The translations under genes were made by a program, and so were the position numbers. Below are positions 44,580-56,276 of a DNA stretch of 64,000 nucleotides, one piece after another (within the stretch, counting starts at the first letter, position 1; every line of letters begins with the position of its first letter). The DNA is taken from NCBI GenBank assembly GCA_963575745.1, contig CAUYUJ010014768.1, positions 1 through 64,000 on the forward strand, written 5' to 3'. The DNA is from Prorocentrum cordatum (taxonomy: Eukaryota > Sar > Dinophyceae > Prorocentrales > Prorocentraceae). A model generated the notes under the pieces. That model did not search any database and was not told the DNA's origin. It saw nothing but the letters and a program-made list of their open reading frames with translations.

Positions 44580-45723
44580 TTGGCAAGAAAAATATCGACG
44601 GACCTTTTGCTGACTTTTGGTCGGTTGAAAATTTCGTTCTCGAAATTCCTCAATTCGTTTGAGCTCTAGTATTTTTTCCCGTGATATTCGATCCTATTCC
44701 CGCTCGCCATCTTGATCTCAGCTCGATCGGGTACCTTTTACTGCCAAAAAGCGTGTAGGCGGGATCAGCCGTTTCGAGTCATCTTAATACGCGCTGTCGG
44801 TATATTGGACTTAACTCGAGATACAGGACAGCTACAGAGCTGGTAAGCACAGCTAATCGATTCAGAATGATCAGGCGAGTTCGTCTGTTGCATCCAGAGG
44901 TCTGAAATCGGTTTGCTAGCCGAGCTAGGTCCGCAAACCTATTCGTATTATTCGAGTCATCTTGACAGGCGCCCTCGGTTTTCTGTACTTAACTCGAGCT
45001 ATATGACAGCTACAGAGCTGATACTTACAGAAACAGATTCAGAATCATCAGGCGCGTTTGTCTTTCGAATCCAGAGCTCTGAACTCGGTCTGCTGCCCGC
45101 TCTAGAATTGCGAAACTATTCGTATTGTTCGAGTCATCTTGAGAGGTGCTGTCGGTTTTCTGTACTCAACTCGGGTTCTGGCGTGGCTACAGTGCTGGTA
45201 GTCACAGGAATCGATTTGGAGACAGCAGGCGCGTCCGCCTGTCGAATGGAGAGCTCGGAACTCGGTTTGCTGCCCGAACTAGGTTCGCGAAACTATTCGT
45301 ATTGTTCGAGTCATCTTGAGATGCTGTCGGTTTTCTGCACTTAACTCGGGCTGTAGTGGGGCTGCAGGGTTGGTAATCACAGAAATCGATTCGGAGAGAT
45401 CAGACGCTTCCGCCTGTCGCATTCAGGCCTGAACCTGGTCTGATACTCGAGCTAGGTTTGCCAGACTATTCGTATTGTTCGAGTCATCTTCAGGGTTGCT
45501 GTCGATTTACGCACGTAGTCGGGCTGTAGGAGAGCTACAGAGCTCGTACAGAAGACAATCCAGAAGCATCGGGGGCGTTCGGCTGTTGCATCGAGAGTTC
45601 TGAAATCGCTTGGGCTGAAAAACTACTCGTTCTCTGGATTTTTTTCGACATTGTACATTGTCAGGAAGCTCTACGAGTCCCCCGGCGGTAACAAAGGTTG
45701 ACGGTTTACCGCCGGCGCCCAGT
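44580..45723 (+). repeat. Family I block, five monomers
   Basis: Leader from TTGGCAAG, five monomers ending in the ATTTACGCACGTA type, hairpin 45682-45715. Confidence 0.8.
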
Positions 45724-47021
45724 AATTCGGACGCACTGGCGGGCTAGTTGGCTCGAAAAATCTCGACGGAACTTTTGATGACTTTTGCTCAGTGACTCGT
45801 AGAGCTTCCCTAAGCTAGTTGCTGGAAGCCTAAGAGTAACTCGTAGAGCTTCCCTTAGCAAGTTATTGCTGGAAGCTTAAGAGTAATTCCGGGGCGCTGG
45901 AGAGCTAGTTGGCAAGAAAAATCTCGACGGACCTTTTGGTGACTTTTGGTCGTTTGAAAATTTTGTTTCTCAAAATTCAGCAATTCGCTTGAGCTCTAGT
46001 ATTTTTTCCAGTGATATTCGATTTTTTCCCGCTCGCCATCTTGATCTCAGCTCGATCGGGTACCTTTTACTGCCAAAAAGCAGGCAGGCGGGATCGGCCG
46101 TTTCGAGTCATCTTGACACGCGATGACGGTTTTCAGAACATAACTCGAGCTTTAGGACAGCTACAGAGCTGATAAGCACAGCTAATCGATGTAGAATGAT
46201 TAGGCGCGTTCGCCTGTTGAATCCAGAGGTCTGAACTCGGTATGTTAGCCGAGCTAGATCCGCAAACCTATTCGTATTATTCGAGCAATCTTGACAGGCG
46301 CTCTTGGTTTTCTGTACTTAACTCGAGCTGTAGGACAGCTACAGAGCTGATATTTACAGAAACGGATTCCAAAGCTCTCAACTCGGTCTGCTGCCCGATC
46401 TAGAATCGCGAAACTATTTGTATTGGTCGAGTCATCTTGAGAAGTGCTTTCGGTCTTCTTCACTCAACTCGGGCTGAGGGGGGCTACAGTGCTGGTGGTC
46501 ACAGGAATCGATTTGAAGACATGAGGCGCGTCCGCCTGTCGAATCCAGAGCTCGGAACTCGGTCTGCTGCCCGAACTAGGTCTGCGAAACTATTCGTATT
46601 GTTCGAGTCATCCAGAGATGCTGTCGGTTTTCTGCACTTAACTCGGGCTGTAGGGGGGCTGCAGGGCTGGTAATCACAGGAGTCGATTCGTAGACATCAG
46701 ACGCGTCCGCCTGTCGCATTCAGAGGTCTGAACTAGGTTTGATACTCGAGCTGGGTTGCCAAACTATTCGTTTTGTTAGAATCATCTTGAGAGGTGCTGT
46801 CGATTTACGCACTAACTCGGGCTGTAGAAGGGCTACAGAGCTCGTAAAGAAGACAGTCCAGAAGCATCGGGGGCGTTCGGCTGTTGCATCGAGAGGTCTG
46901 AAATCGCTCGGGCTGAAAAACTATCCGTTCTCTGCATTTTTTCACATTATATATTGTCAGGAAGCTCTACGAGTCCCCCGGCGGTGTAAGAAAGGTTGAC
47001 GGTTTACCGCCGGCGCCCAGT
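45724..47021 (+). repeat. Family I blocks, first copy of a recent duplication
   Basis: A leader stub (to about 45794) is cut by GACTCGTAGAGCTTCCC, followed by a second 5' end, leader (45909), five monomers and hairpin 46978-47013, whose loop has an extra GT. About 46370-47021 recurs almost unchanged 1456 bp downstream. Confidence 0.8.
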
Positions 47022-48477
47022 AATTCCGGCGCGCTGGAGAGCTAGTAACTCGTAGAGCTTCACTTAGCAAGTTGTTGCTGGAAGCTTAAGAGTAACTTGT
47101 AGAGCTTCCCTTAGCTAGTTGCTGGAAGCTTAAGAGTAATAACTCGTAGAGCTTCCCTTAGCAAGTTATTGCTGGAAGCTTAAGAGTAATAACTCGTAGA
47201 GCTTCCCTGAGCAAGTTAGTGCTGGAAGCTTAAGAGTAATTCCGGGGCGCTGGAGAGCTAGTAACTCGTATAGCTTCCCTTAGCAAGTTATTGCTGGAAG
47301 CTTAAGAGTAATTCCGGGGCGCTGGAGAGCTAGTTGGCAAGAGAAAGCTCGACGGACCTTTTGGTGACTTTTGGTCGGTTGAAAATTTTGTTCTCGAAAT
47401 TTGAACATTCGTTAGAGCTCTAGTATTTTTTCCCGTGATATTCGATCTTATTTCCGCTCGTCATCTTGATCTCAGCTCGATCGGGTATTTTTTACTGCCA
47501 AAAAGCACTGCGGCGGGATCGGCCGTTTCGGGTCATCTTGATACGCGATGACGGTTTTCTGAACATAACTCGAGCTTTAGGACGGCTACAGAGCTGATAA
47601 GCACAGCTAATCGATGTAGAATGATTAGGCGCGTTCGCTTGTTGAATCCAGAGGTCTGAACTCGGTTTGTTAGCCGAGCTAGATCCGCAAACCTATTCGT
47701 AGTATTCGAGCAATCTTGACAGGCGCTCTTGGTTTTCTGTACTTAACTCGAGCTGTAGGACAGCTACAGAGCTGATATTTTCAGAAGCGAATTCAGAATC
47801 ATCAGTTGCGTTTGTCTGTCGAATCCAAAGCTCTCAACTCGGTCTGCTGCCCGATCTAGAATCGCGAAACTATTTGTATTGGTCGAGTCATCTTGAGAAG
47901 TGCTTTCGGTCTTCTTCACTCAACTCGGGCTGAGGGGGGCTACAGTGCTGGTGGTCACAGGAATCGATTTGAAGACATGAGGCGCGTCCGCCTGTCGAAT
48001 CCAGAGCTCGGAACTCGGTCTGCTGCCCGAACTAGGTCTGCGAAGCTATTCGTATTGTTGGAGTCATCCTGAGATGCTGTCGGTTTTCTGCACTTAACCC
48101 GGGCTGTAGGGGGGCTGCAGGGATGGTAATCACAGGAGTCGATTCGTAGACATCAGACGCGTCCGCCTGTCGCATTCAGAGGTCTGAACTAGGTTTGATA
48201 CTCGAGCTGGGTTGCCAAACTGTTCGTTTTGTTAGAATCATCTTGAGAGGTGCTGTCGATTTACGCACTAACTCGGGCTGTAGAAGGGCTACAGAGCTCG
48301 TAAAGAAGACAGTCCAGAAGCATCGGGGGCGTTCGGCTGTTGCATCGAGAGGTCTGAAATCGCTCGGGCTGAAAAACTATCCGTTCTCTGCATTTTTTCA
48401 CATTATATATTGTCAGGAAGCTCTACGAGTCCCCCGGCGGTGTAAGAAAGGTTGACGGTTTACCGCCGGCGCCCAGT
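47022..48477 (+). repeat. Stacked stumps and family I block, second copy of the duplication
   Basis: Five family I 5' stem-loop units in series (47047-47330), then leader, five monomers and hairpin 48434-48469 with the same extra GT. The first copy lacks 31 bp present here near 47790-47820. Confidence 0.8.
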
Positions 48478-48964
48478 AATTCCGGCGCGCTGGAGAGCTA
48501 GTAACTCGTAGAGCTTCCCTTAGCAAATTGTTGCTGGAAGCTTAAGAGTAACTCTTAGAGCTTCCCTTGGCTAGTTGCTGGACGCTTCAGAGTAATTGCT
48601 CGTAGAGCTTCCCTTAGCAAGTTATTGCTGGAAGCTTAAGAGTAATAACCCGTAGAGCTTCCCTGAGCAAGTTATTGCTGGAAGCTTAAGAGCAATTCCG
48701 GGGCGCTGGAGAGCTAGTAACTCGTAGAGCTTCCCTTAGCAAGTTATTGCTGGAAGCTTAAGAGTACCTCGTAGAGCTCTTCGTCATCGATGAGCTAGAG
48801 GAATTCCGGCGCGGGGTGGAGCTAGTAACTCGTAGAGCTTCCCTTAGCAAGTGCTTGCTGGAAGCTTAAGAGTAATACCTCGTAGAGCTCTTCGGCATCG
48901 ATGAGCTAGAGGAATTCCGGCGCGGGGTGGAGCTAGTTGGTCGACCCGGCCAGAAAGGACAAAG
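48478..48964 (+). repeat. Stacked family I and II 5' stumps
   Basis: About six family I stem-loop units and two family II units (near 48767 and 48872). The last continues into a family II body, TTGGTCGACCCGGCCAGAAA, cut at 48964 by a P element. Confidence 0.7.
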
Positions 48965-49538
48965 TTCCCGGAGAGGTCGCTGAGAGCTAAAGGGTTTAAG
49001 ATTAGAAGCCGGACGGTGGTGGTGCCTGCCAGGAGCTCCTCCGCGGCGCTCCACGTTCCCCGGAGAAACTCCGGCGGCCCGGCAACGGGTCCGGGAGAGC
49101 TTCCGGCAAGCTTCCACGCGTGCCTGCATGCGTGCAGGCACGCATGGACACGTTTCTGGCAGCGCTTCCGCAGCTCTCAAGGGGGACCCCCTATAAGGCT
49201 CTCCAGGAAAGATTTCCCGTCCCCGAGATTCTCTTTGCTCTCCGGGTTTTTCCCGGAGAGCTCGCCGAGAGCTAAAGGGTTTAAGATTAGAAGCCGGACG
49301 GTGGTGGTGGCCGCCAGGAGCTCCTCCACGGCGGTCCACAGGCCTCGCAGGGGTTCGTTTGAGCCGGCAGCTGGTTCGGGAGAGCTTCGGGCAAGCTTCC
49401 ACGCGTGCCTGCAAGCGTGCAGGCAGGCATGGAGGCGTTTCTGGTAGCGCTTCAGCAGCGCTGCAGGGGAGCTTCCCAGCTCTTTAGGCTCCCTTCGCTC
49501 TCCGGGTTTTGGGCGCTACCAAGTGGACGCTGCCAAGT
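48965..49538 (+). mobile_element. Family P element split by another P element
   Basis: The outer P is 48965-49250 plus 49525-49538. The left part stops at CTCTCCGGGTTTT and the right part is GGACGCTGCCAAGT; together they make the standard P 3' end with nothing gained or lost. Palindrome 49114-49147, imperfect. Confidence 0.85.
49251..49524 (+). mobile_element. Inner family P element nested in a P element
   Basis: TCCCGGAGAGCTCGCC to GGGCGCTACCAAGT, 274 bp, inserted between TTTT and GG of the outer copy. It fixes both ends of family P: 5' TCCCGG and 3' CCAAGT, with no duplication beyond one T. Palindrome 49399-49432 is decayed. Confidence 0.85.
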
Positions 49539-49544
49539 GGTAAT

Positions 49545-49634
49545 ACCTCGTGGAGCTCTTCGGCATCGATGAGCCAGAGGAATTCCGGCGCGGGGTGGAG
49601 CTAGTTGGTCGACCCGGCCAGAAAGGACAAAGTG
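49545..49634 (+). mobile_element. Family II 5' part (continues at 53302)
   Basis: CCTCGTGGAGCTCTTCGGC, stretch, TTGGTCGACCCGGCC and GGACAAAGTG. The body resumes as ATAACTTGTGGGTGG at 53302; 3.7 kb of other elements lies between. Confidence 0.75.
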
Positions 49635-50866
49635 ACTCGTAGAGCTTCCCTAAGCTAGCAGCTGGAATCTTAAGAGTAACTCGTAGAGCTTCCCTTAGCA
49701 AGTTGTTACTGGAAGCTTGAGAGTAATTCTGGGGCGCCGGAGAGCTAGTTGGCAAGAAAAATCTCGACGGACCTTTTGCTGACTTTTGGTCGGTTGAAAA
49801 TTTTGTTCTCGAAATTCAACCATTCGTTAGCGCTCTAGTATTTTATCCCGTGATATTCGATCTTATTCCCGCTCGCCATCTTGATCTCAGCTCGATCGGG
49901 TACCTTTTACTGCCAAAAAGCGTCCAGGCGGGATCGGCCGTTTCGAGTCATCTTGATACGCGCTGTCGGTATATTGGACTCAACTCGAGATACAGGACAG
50001 CTACAGAGCTGGTAAGCACACCTTATCGATTCAGAATCATCAGGCGCGTTCGGCTGTTGCATCTAGAGGTCTGAACTCGGTCTGCTAGCCGAGCTACGTC
50101 CGCAAACCTATTCGTATTATTCGAGTCATCTTGACATGCTCTCCCGGTTTTCTGTACTTAACTCGAGCTATATGACAGCTACAGTGCTGATACTTACAGA
50201 AACGATTCACAGACACCAGTCGCGTTCGTCTGTTCAATCCAGAGCTCTGAACTCGGTCTGCTGCCTGCTCTAGAATCGCGAAACTATTCGTATTCTTCGA
50301 GTCATCTTGAGAGTTGCAGGAGGGCTACAGTGCTGGTAGTCACAGGAATCGATTTCTAGACATCAGGCGCATCCGCCTCTCGAATCCAAAGCTCGGAACT
50401 CGGTCTGCTGCCCGAACTAGGTCCGCGAAACTATTCGCATTGTTCGAGTCATCCTGAGATACTGTCGGCTTTCTGCACTTAACTCGGGCTGTAGAGGGGC
50501 TGCAGGGCTGGTAATCCGAGTAATCGATTCGGAGACATCAGACGCGTCCGCCTGTCGCATTCAGAGGCCTGAGCTCGATCTGCTGCTCGAGCTAGGTTAG
50601 CCAAACTATTCGTATTGTTCGAGTCATCTTCAGAGGTGCTGTCGGTTTACGCACGTAACTCGGGCTGTAGGAGAGCTACAGAGCTCGTACAGAAGATTAT
50701 GCAGAAGCATCGGGGGCGTTCGGCTGTTGCATCGAGAGGTCTGAAATCGCTTGGGCCGAAAAACAATTCGTTCTCTGCAATTTTTTGTTCGACGTTATAA
50801 ATTTTCAGGAAGCTCTGCGAGTCCCCCGGCGGTAAGAAAGGTTGACGGTTTACCGCCGGCGCCCAG
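49635..50866 (+). repeat. Family I stump and family I block
   Basis: A 5' stump (49635-49679) is followed by a second 5' end, leader (49750), about five monomers and hairpin 50826-50859. The stump's own body probably resumes at 52310 with AATTCGGACGCACTGG. Confidence 0.75.
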
Positions 50867-52310
50867 TAACTCGTAGAGCTTCCCTTAGCAAGTTATTGCT
50901 GGAAGTTTAAGAGTAATTCCGGGGCGCCGGAGAGCTAGTTGGCAAGAAAAATCTCGACGGACCTTTGATTACTTTTGGTCGGTTGAAAATTTTGTTCTCG
51001 AAATTCAACCATTCGTTAGAGCTCTAATATTTTTTCCCGTGATATTCGATCTTATTCCCGCTCGCCATCTTGATCTCAGCTCGATCAGGTACCTTTTACT
51101 GCCACTTGGTAGCGTCCAAAAAACAGGAGAGCGAAGAGACCCTTTGGGGACGGGAAATCTTTCCTGGACAACTCTGGAAAACTCCCCTGCAGCGCTGCCG
51201 AAGCGCTGCCAGAAACGCTTCCATGCGTGCCTGCACGCGTGCAGGCACGCGTGGAAGCTTGCCAGAAGCTCTCCCGGACACGTTGCCGGACCGAAAAAGC
51301 CCCTGCGGGGATGCTGGAGCGCCGCGGAGAAGCTCCTGGCGGGCACAATCACTGTCCGGCTTCTAATCTTAAGCCCTTTAGCTCTCAGCGAGCTCTCCGG
51401 GAAAAAAGCGTCCAGGCGGGATCGGCCGTTTCGACTTATCTTGATACGCGGTGACGGTTTTCTCAAGATAACTCGAGCTTCAGGACAGCTACAGAGCTGG
51501 TAAGCACAGCTAATCGATTCAGAATGATCAGGGGCATTCGCCTGTTGAACCCAGAGGTCTGAACTTGGTCTGCTAGCCAAGCTAGGTCCGCAAACCTATT
51601 CGTATTATTCGAGTCATCTTGACAGACGCTTTCGGTTTTCTGTACTTAACTCGAGCTACAGGACAGCTACAGAGCTGATGCGTACAGAATCTGATTCAGA
51701 ATCATCAGTGGCCGTTATGTGTTGAATCCAGAGCTCTGAACTCGGTCTGCTGCCCGATCTAGACTTGCGAAACTATTCGTATTGTTCGAGTCATCTTGAG
51801 AGATGCTGTCAGTTCTCTGCACTTAACTCAGGCTGTAGGGGGGCTGCATGGCTGATTATCACTGGAATTGATTCGGACACATCAGGCGCGTCCGCCTTTC
51901 GAATCCAGAGCTCCGAACTCTGTCTGCTGCCCGAACTAGGTCCGAGCTGCAGGGCTCGTAATCACAGGAATCGATTCAGAGAGATCAGACGCGTCCGCCT
52001 GTCGCATGCAGAGGTCTGAACTCGGTCTGATACTCGAGCTAGGTTTGCCAAACTATTCGTATTGTTCGAGTCATCTTGAGAGGTGCTGTCGATTTACGCA
52101 CGTAACTCGGGCTTTAGGAGAGCTACAGAACTCGTACAGAAGACAATCCAGAAGCATCGGGGGCGCTCGGCTGTTGCATCCGAGAGGTTTGGAATTGCTT
52201 GGGTTGAAAAACTATTTGTTCTGTAATTTTGTTCGACATTATATGTTGTCAGGAAGCTCTACGAGTCCCCCGGCGGTAACAAAGGTTGACGGTTTACCGC
52301 CGGCGCCCAG
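50867..52310 (+). repeat. Family I element with a P insertion in the leader
   Basis: 5' stem-loop, stretch, leader to 51103, reversed P, leader from 51403, about five monomers and hairpin 52270-52303. Confidence 0.82.
51104..51402 (-). mobile_element. Family P element, reverse, inserted cleanly in a leader
   Basis: ACTTGGTAGCGTCC to GCTCTCCGGGA. Left flank ...TTTTACTGCC and right flank AAAAAGCGTCC rejoin to the ordinary leader. The 34-bp palindrome at 51221-51254 has one changed base. Confidence 0.85.
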
Positions 52311-53299
52311 TAATTCGGACGCACTGGCGGGCTAGTTGGCTCGAAAAATCTAGACGGAACTTTTGGTGACTTTTGCTCAGTTGAAAATTATGTTCTCAAC
52401 ATTTGAACATTCGTTAGAGCTCTAGTATTTTTTCCCGTGCTATTCGATCTTATTCCCGCTCGCTATCTTGATCTCAGCTCGATCGGGTGAATATTACTAT
52501 CGAAAAGCACTGTGGCGGGATCGGCCGTTTTTGAGTCATCTTGATACGCGCTGACGGTTTTCTGAACATAACTCGAGCTTTAGGACAGCTACAGAGCTGG
52601 TAAGCACAGCTAATCGATGTAGAATGATTAGGCGCGTTCGCCTGTTGAATCCAGAGGTCTGAACTCGGTCTGTTAGCCGAGCTAGGTTCGCAAATCTATT
52701 CGTATTATTCGAGTCATCTCGGTTTTCTGTACTTAACTCGAGCTGTAGAACAGCTACAGAGCTGATATTTACAGAAAACGATTCAGAATCATCAGTTGCG
52801 TTTGTCTGTCGCCAGAGCTCTGAACTCGGTCTGCTGCCCGATCTAGAATCGCGAAATTATTCGTATTCGTCGAGTCATCTTGAGAAGTGCTCTCGGTTTT
52901 CTTCACTCAACTCGCGCTGAGGGGGGCTTCAGTGCTGGTGGTCACAGGAATCGATTCGGACACATCAGGCGCGTCCGCCTTTCGATTCCAGAGCTCCGAA
53001 CTCTGTCTGCTGCCCGAACTAGGTCCGCGAAACTATTCGTATTGTTCGAATCATCCTGAGAGGTGCTGTCGGTTTTCTGCACTTAACTCGGGCTGTAGGG
53101 GGGCTGCAGGGCTGGTAATGACAGGAGTCGATTCGCAGACATCAGACGCGACCGCCTGTCGCATTCAGAGGTCAAAAAATATTCACTATGAGTCGGAATG
53201 TTGGTAGGTGCTATCGGTTTTCTCAACTTAAGTCGAGCTAGGAAGCTCTACGAGTCTCCCAGCGGTAACCAAGGTTGACGGTTTACCGCCGGCGCCCAG
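52311..53299 (+). repeat. Family I block, four monomers
   Basis: AATTCGGACGCACTGG stretch, leader, four monomers, hairpin 53259-53292 with one left-arm mismatch (CCAGCGG). Probably the resumed body of the stump at 49635. Confidence 0.75.
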
Positions 53300-53301
53300 T
53301 G

Positions 53302-53590
53302 ATAACTTGTGGGTGGTTTTGCAATTTTTTGAAAGATATTTGAGCAGATTCTTACTCCGAGCAGTGGTATCTGAACTCTATTCTGCCTTAGTATGAGCTC
53401 TGTAGGCGCACTTTTACTATCAAACACTTGGAGGAACCATCTTCATGTCGACACGAAAAAAAATCAATTCTCCCTTTTTCGAGACATGCTTCCAGAAGCT
53501 CTCTCTTTCGACTCTGAGCACTCTTACGCGTGAAAGGAGCTCTACGAGGTTCCCGGCGGTGACCACGTTGACGGTTCACCGCCGGCGCCA
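53302..53590 (+). mobile_element. Family II 3' part (continues from 49634)
   Basis: ATAACTTGTGGGTGGTTTTGC through an AGTATGAGCTCTGTAGGCGC core to hairpin 53553-53585 and GCGCCAG. Confidence 0.75.
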
Positions 53591-53592
53591 GT

Positions 53593-54296
53593 TTTTGGGT
53601 GGTTTTGCGAATATTTGAAAGATACCTCGTAGAGCTCTCTTCGTTATCGATAAGCTTGAGGAATCCCGGCGCAGGGTGGAACTAGTTGGTCGACCCGGCC
53701 AGAAAAGAAGAGGTGATAACTTTGGGTCGCTTTTCCAAATATTTACAAGATATTTGACAATTCATTCTAAGAAAGCAGATTTTTACTCCGAGCATTGGTA
53801 TCTTAACTTCATCCTGCAAGTATCTCAGCTCTTCGAAGACAGTTTTACGATCCAAACATTTGGAGGAACTGACGTCACGTTGACACCAAGAAATGCAAAT
53901 ATGATGTTTTCTAGAAATGCTCTGAGAAGCTGTCTGCTTTCAATCTGAGCATCTTTACTCGTGCAAGAAGCTCTACGGAGATTCCCGGTGGTGACCAGGT
54001 TGACGGTTCACCGCCGGCGCCAGTATTTCACAATTCATTTTTATTAAGCAGATTTTTCGCACCTGTAGTGGGTTATGGCGCGTATGCCAGTAAAATTCTC
54101 AGGTCCGTAGCTGCAGTATTATTATCAAAACATTTGCAGGAACCGACTTCGATAAAAACAGAAAAATGTGATTTTTCGAGTTTCTCAGGTGTTGCTCTAA
54201 ACGCTTTCTTCATGGTCACTGAGGAACGTCGTGTCAGAAAAGAGCTCTACGAGGGCTCCGGCGGAAACCTGGTTGACGGTTTACCGCCGGGTCCCA
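53593..54296 (+). mobile_element. Family III element split by a full family II element
   Basis: Left part 53593-53624 (GGGTGGTTTTGCG to GAAAGATA), right part 54027-54296 (TTTCACAATTC, GTAGTGGGTTATGGCGCG, hairpin 54258-54290 with arm CCGGCGGAAA). Joined, it matches the intact family III core at 27786 onward. Confidence 0.82.
53625..54024 (+). mobile_element. Full-length family II element nested in family III
   Basis: CCTCGTAGAGCTCTCTTCG to GCGCCAG, 400 bp, with hairpin 53986-54018 (arm CCGGTGGTGA, one change). TA lies on each side (53623-53624 and 54025-54026). The clean split of family III proves that stem-loop, core and hairpin form one mobile unit. Confidence 0.85.
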
Positions 54297-54614
54297 TTCC
54301 GGGACGCTGGAGAGCTAGTTTGCAAGAAAAATCTCGACGGACCTTTTGGTGACTTTTGGTCGGTTGAAAATTTTGTTCTCGAAATTAGATGTGCTGTCGA
54401 TTTACGCACGTAATTCGGGCTGTAGGAGAGCTACAGAGCTCGTACAGAAGACAATCCAGAAGCATGGGGGGCGTTCGGCTGTTACATCGGAGAGGTCTGA
54501 AATTGCTTGGGCTGAAAAACTATTTTTCAGTGTAATTCGACATTATATGTTGTCAGGAAGCTCTACGAGTCCCCCGGCGGTAACGAAGGTTGACGGTTTA
54601 CCGCCGGCGCCCAG
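54297..54614 (+). repeat. Family I internal deletion copy
   Basis: The leader runs only to GTTCTCGAAATT and then jumps to the last monomer type and the end; hairpin 54574-54607. All middle monomers are missing. Confidence 0.75.
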
Positions 54615-54861
54615 TTCAAGTCATCTGCAGGGTTGCTGTCGATTTACGCACGTAACTCGGGCTGTAGGAGAGCTACAGAGCTCGTGCAGAAGACAATCGA
54701 GAAGCATCGGGGGCGTTCGGCTGTTGCATCGAGAGGTCTGAAATCGCTTGTGCTGAAAATCTATTCGTTCTCTGCATTTTTTTTCGATATCATATATTGT
54801 CAGGAAGCTCTACGAGTCCCCCGGCGGTAAGAAAAGTTGACGGTTTACCGCCGGCGCCCAG
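54615..54861 (+). repeat. Family I last-monomer fragment
   Basis: Just the ATTTACGCACGTAACTCGGG monomer and 3' end; hairpin 54821-54854. Probably the resumed right end of an interrupted copy. Confidence 0.7.
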
Positions 54862-55179
54862 TTGGTCGACCCGGCTCGGGCGGACAAATTTATGACTTTT
54901 GGTCGGTTTTGCGAAAATTGGAAAGATATTTAACCATTTATGTTCAGAAAGCAGATTTTTGCGCGTCGCATTGGCAGCAGCTCAGCTCTCTCGATGTATT
55001 TTCTTTACAGTTGACTTCCGGGAACTGAGCGAATATGAACATCGAAAAAATCGAAAATGAAGATTTTCGAAAAATCTCTGTTTCATGACTCTACTTCGAA
55101 TCTCAGCAGTCTTACCAGTGTGAAGAGCTCTACGAGGTTTCCGGCGGTGACCAGGTTGACGGTTCACCGCCGGCGCCAG
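54862..55179 (+). mobile_element. Family II element body
   Basis: TTGGTCGACCCGGCTCGGGC to GCGCCAG. Hairpin 55141-55173 with perfect GGCGGTGA / TCACCGCC arms. Confidence 0.75.
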
Positions 55180-56276
55180 TTTTGTTCTCGAAATTCAACA
55201 ATTCGTTTGAGCTCTAGTTTTTTTCCCGTGCTATTTGATCTTATTCCCGCTCGTCATCTTGATCTCAGCTCGATCGGGTAGCTCTGTCAAAAAGCAGGCA
55301 GGCGGGATCGGCTGTTGCAAGTTATCTTGATACGCCATGACGGTCATCTGAACATAACTCGAGCTTCAGAACAGCTACAGAGCTGGTAAGCACAGCTAAT
55401 CGATTCAGAATGATCAGGCGCGTTCGCTTGTTAAACCCAGAGGTCTGAACTCGGTCTGCTAGCCGAGCTATGTCCGCAAACCTACTCGTATTATTCGAGT
55501 AATCTTGACAAACGCTCTCGGTTTTATGTACTTCACTCGAGCTACAGGACAGCTACAGAGCTGATACGTACAGAATCTGATTGAGAATGATCAGTGCTCG
55601 TTGTCTCTTGAATCCAGAACTATGAACTCGGTCTGCTGCCCGATCTAGAATCGCGAAACTATTCGTATTGTTCGAGTCATCTCGAGAGATGCTGTCGGTT
55701 CTCTGCACTTACCTCGGGCTGTAGGGGGGCTGCATGGCTGGTAATCACTGGAATCGATTCGGAGACATTAGGCGCGTCCGCCTTTCGAATGCAGAGCTCC
55801 GAACTCTGTCTGCTGCCCGAACTACGTCTGCGAAACTATTCGTATTGTTCGAGTCATCCTGAGAGGTGCTGTCGGTTTCCTGCACTTAACTCGAGCTGTA
55901 GGAGGGGGGGGCTGCAGGGCTGGTAGTCACAGGAATCGATTCAGAGACATCAGACGCGTCCGCCTGTCGCATGCAGAGGTCTGAACTCGGTCTGATACTC
56001 GAGCTAGGTTTGCCAAACTATTCGTATTGTTCGAGTCATCTTGAGAGGTGCTGTCGATTTACGCACGTAACTCGGGCTGTAGGAGAGCTACAGAGCTCGT
56101 AGAGAAGACAATCCAGAAGCATTGGGGGCGTTCGGCTGTTGCATCTGAGAGGTTTGAAATTGCTTGGGCTGGAAATTTATGTTTTCTGTGTATTTTTTTC
56201 GACATTATATGTTGTTAGGAAGCTCTACGAGTCCCCCGGCGGTAACAAAGGTTGACGGTTTACCGCCGGCGCCCAG
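55180..56276 (+). repeat. Family I block with leader starting midway
   Basis: Begins TTTTGTTCTCGAAATTC inside the leader, so it is likely a resumed half. Five monomers, hairpin 56236-56269. Confidence 0.78.

Noticed and set aside
46739-46999. An 86-codon product identical at 46739 and 48195
   Set aside because: The identity comes from the recent DNA duplication, and the frame runs through monomer and terminal hairpin sequence.
53623-54026. TA on both sides as a Tc1/mariner target duplication
   Set aside because: Other junctions show TG or only T, family P enters T-GG, and the 3' inverted repeat is 46-50 bp inside the end. A TA-specific DDE element remains possible but fits less well.
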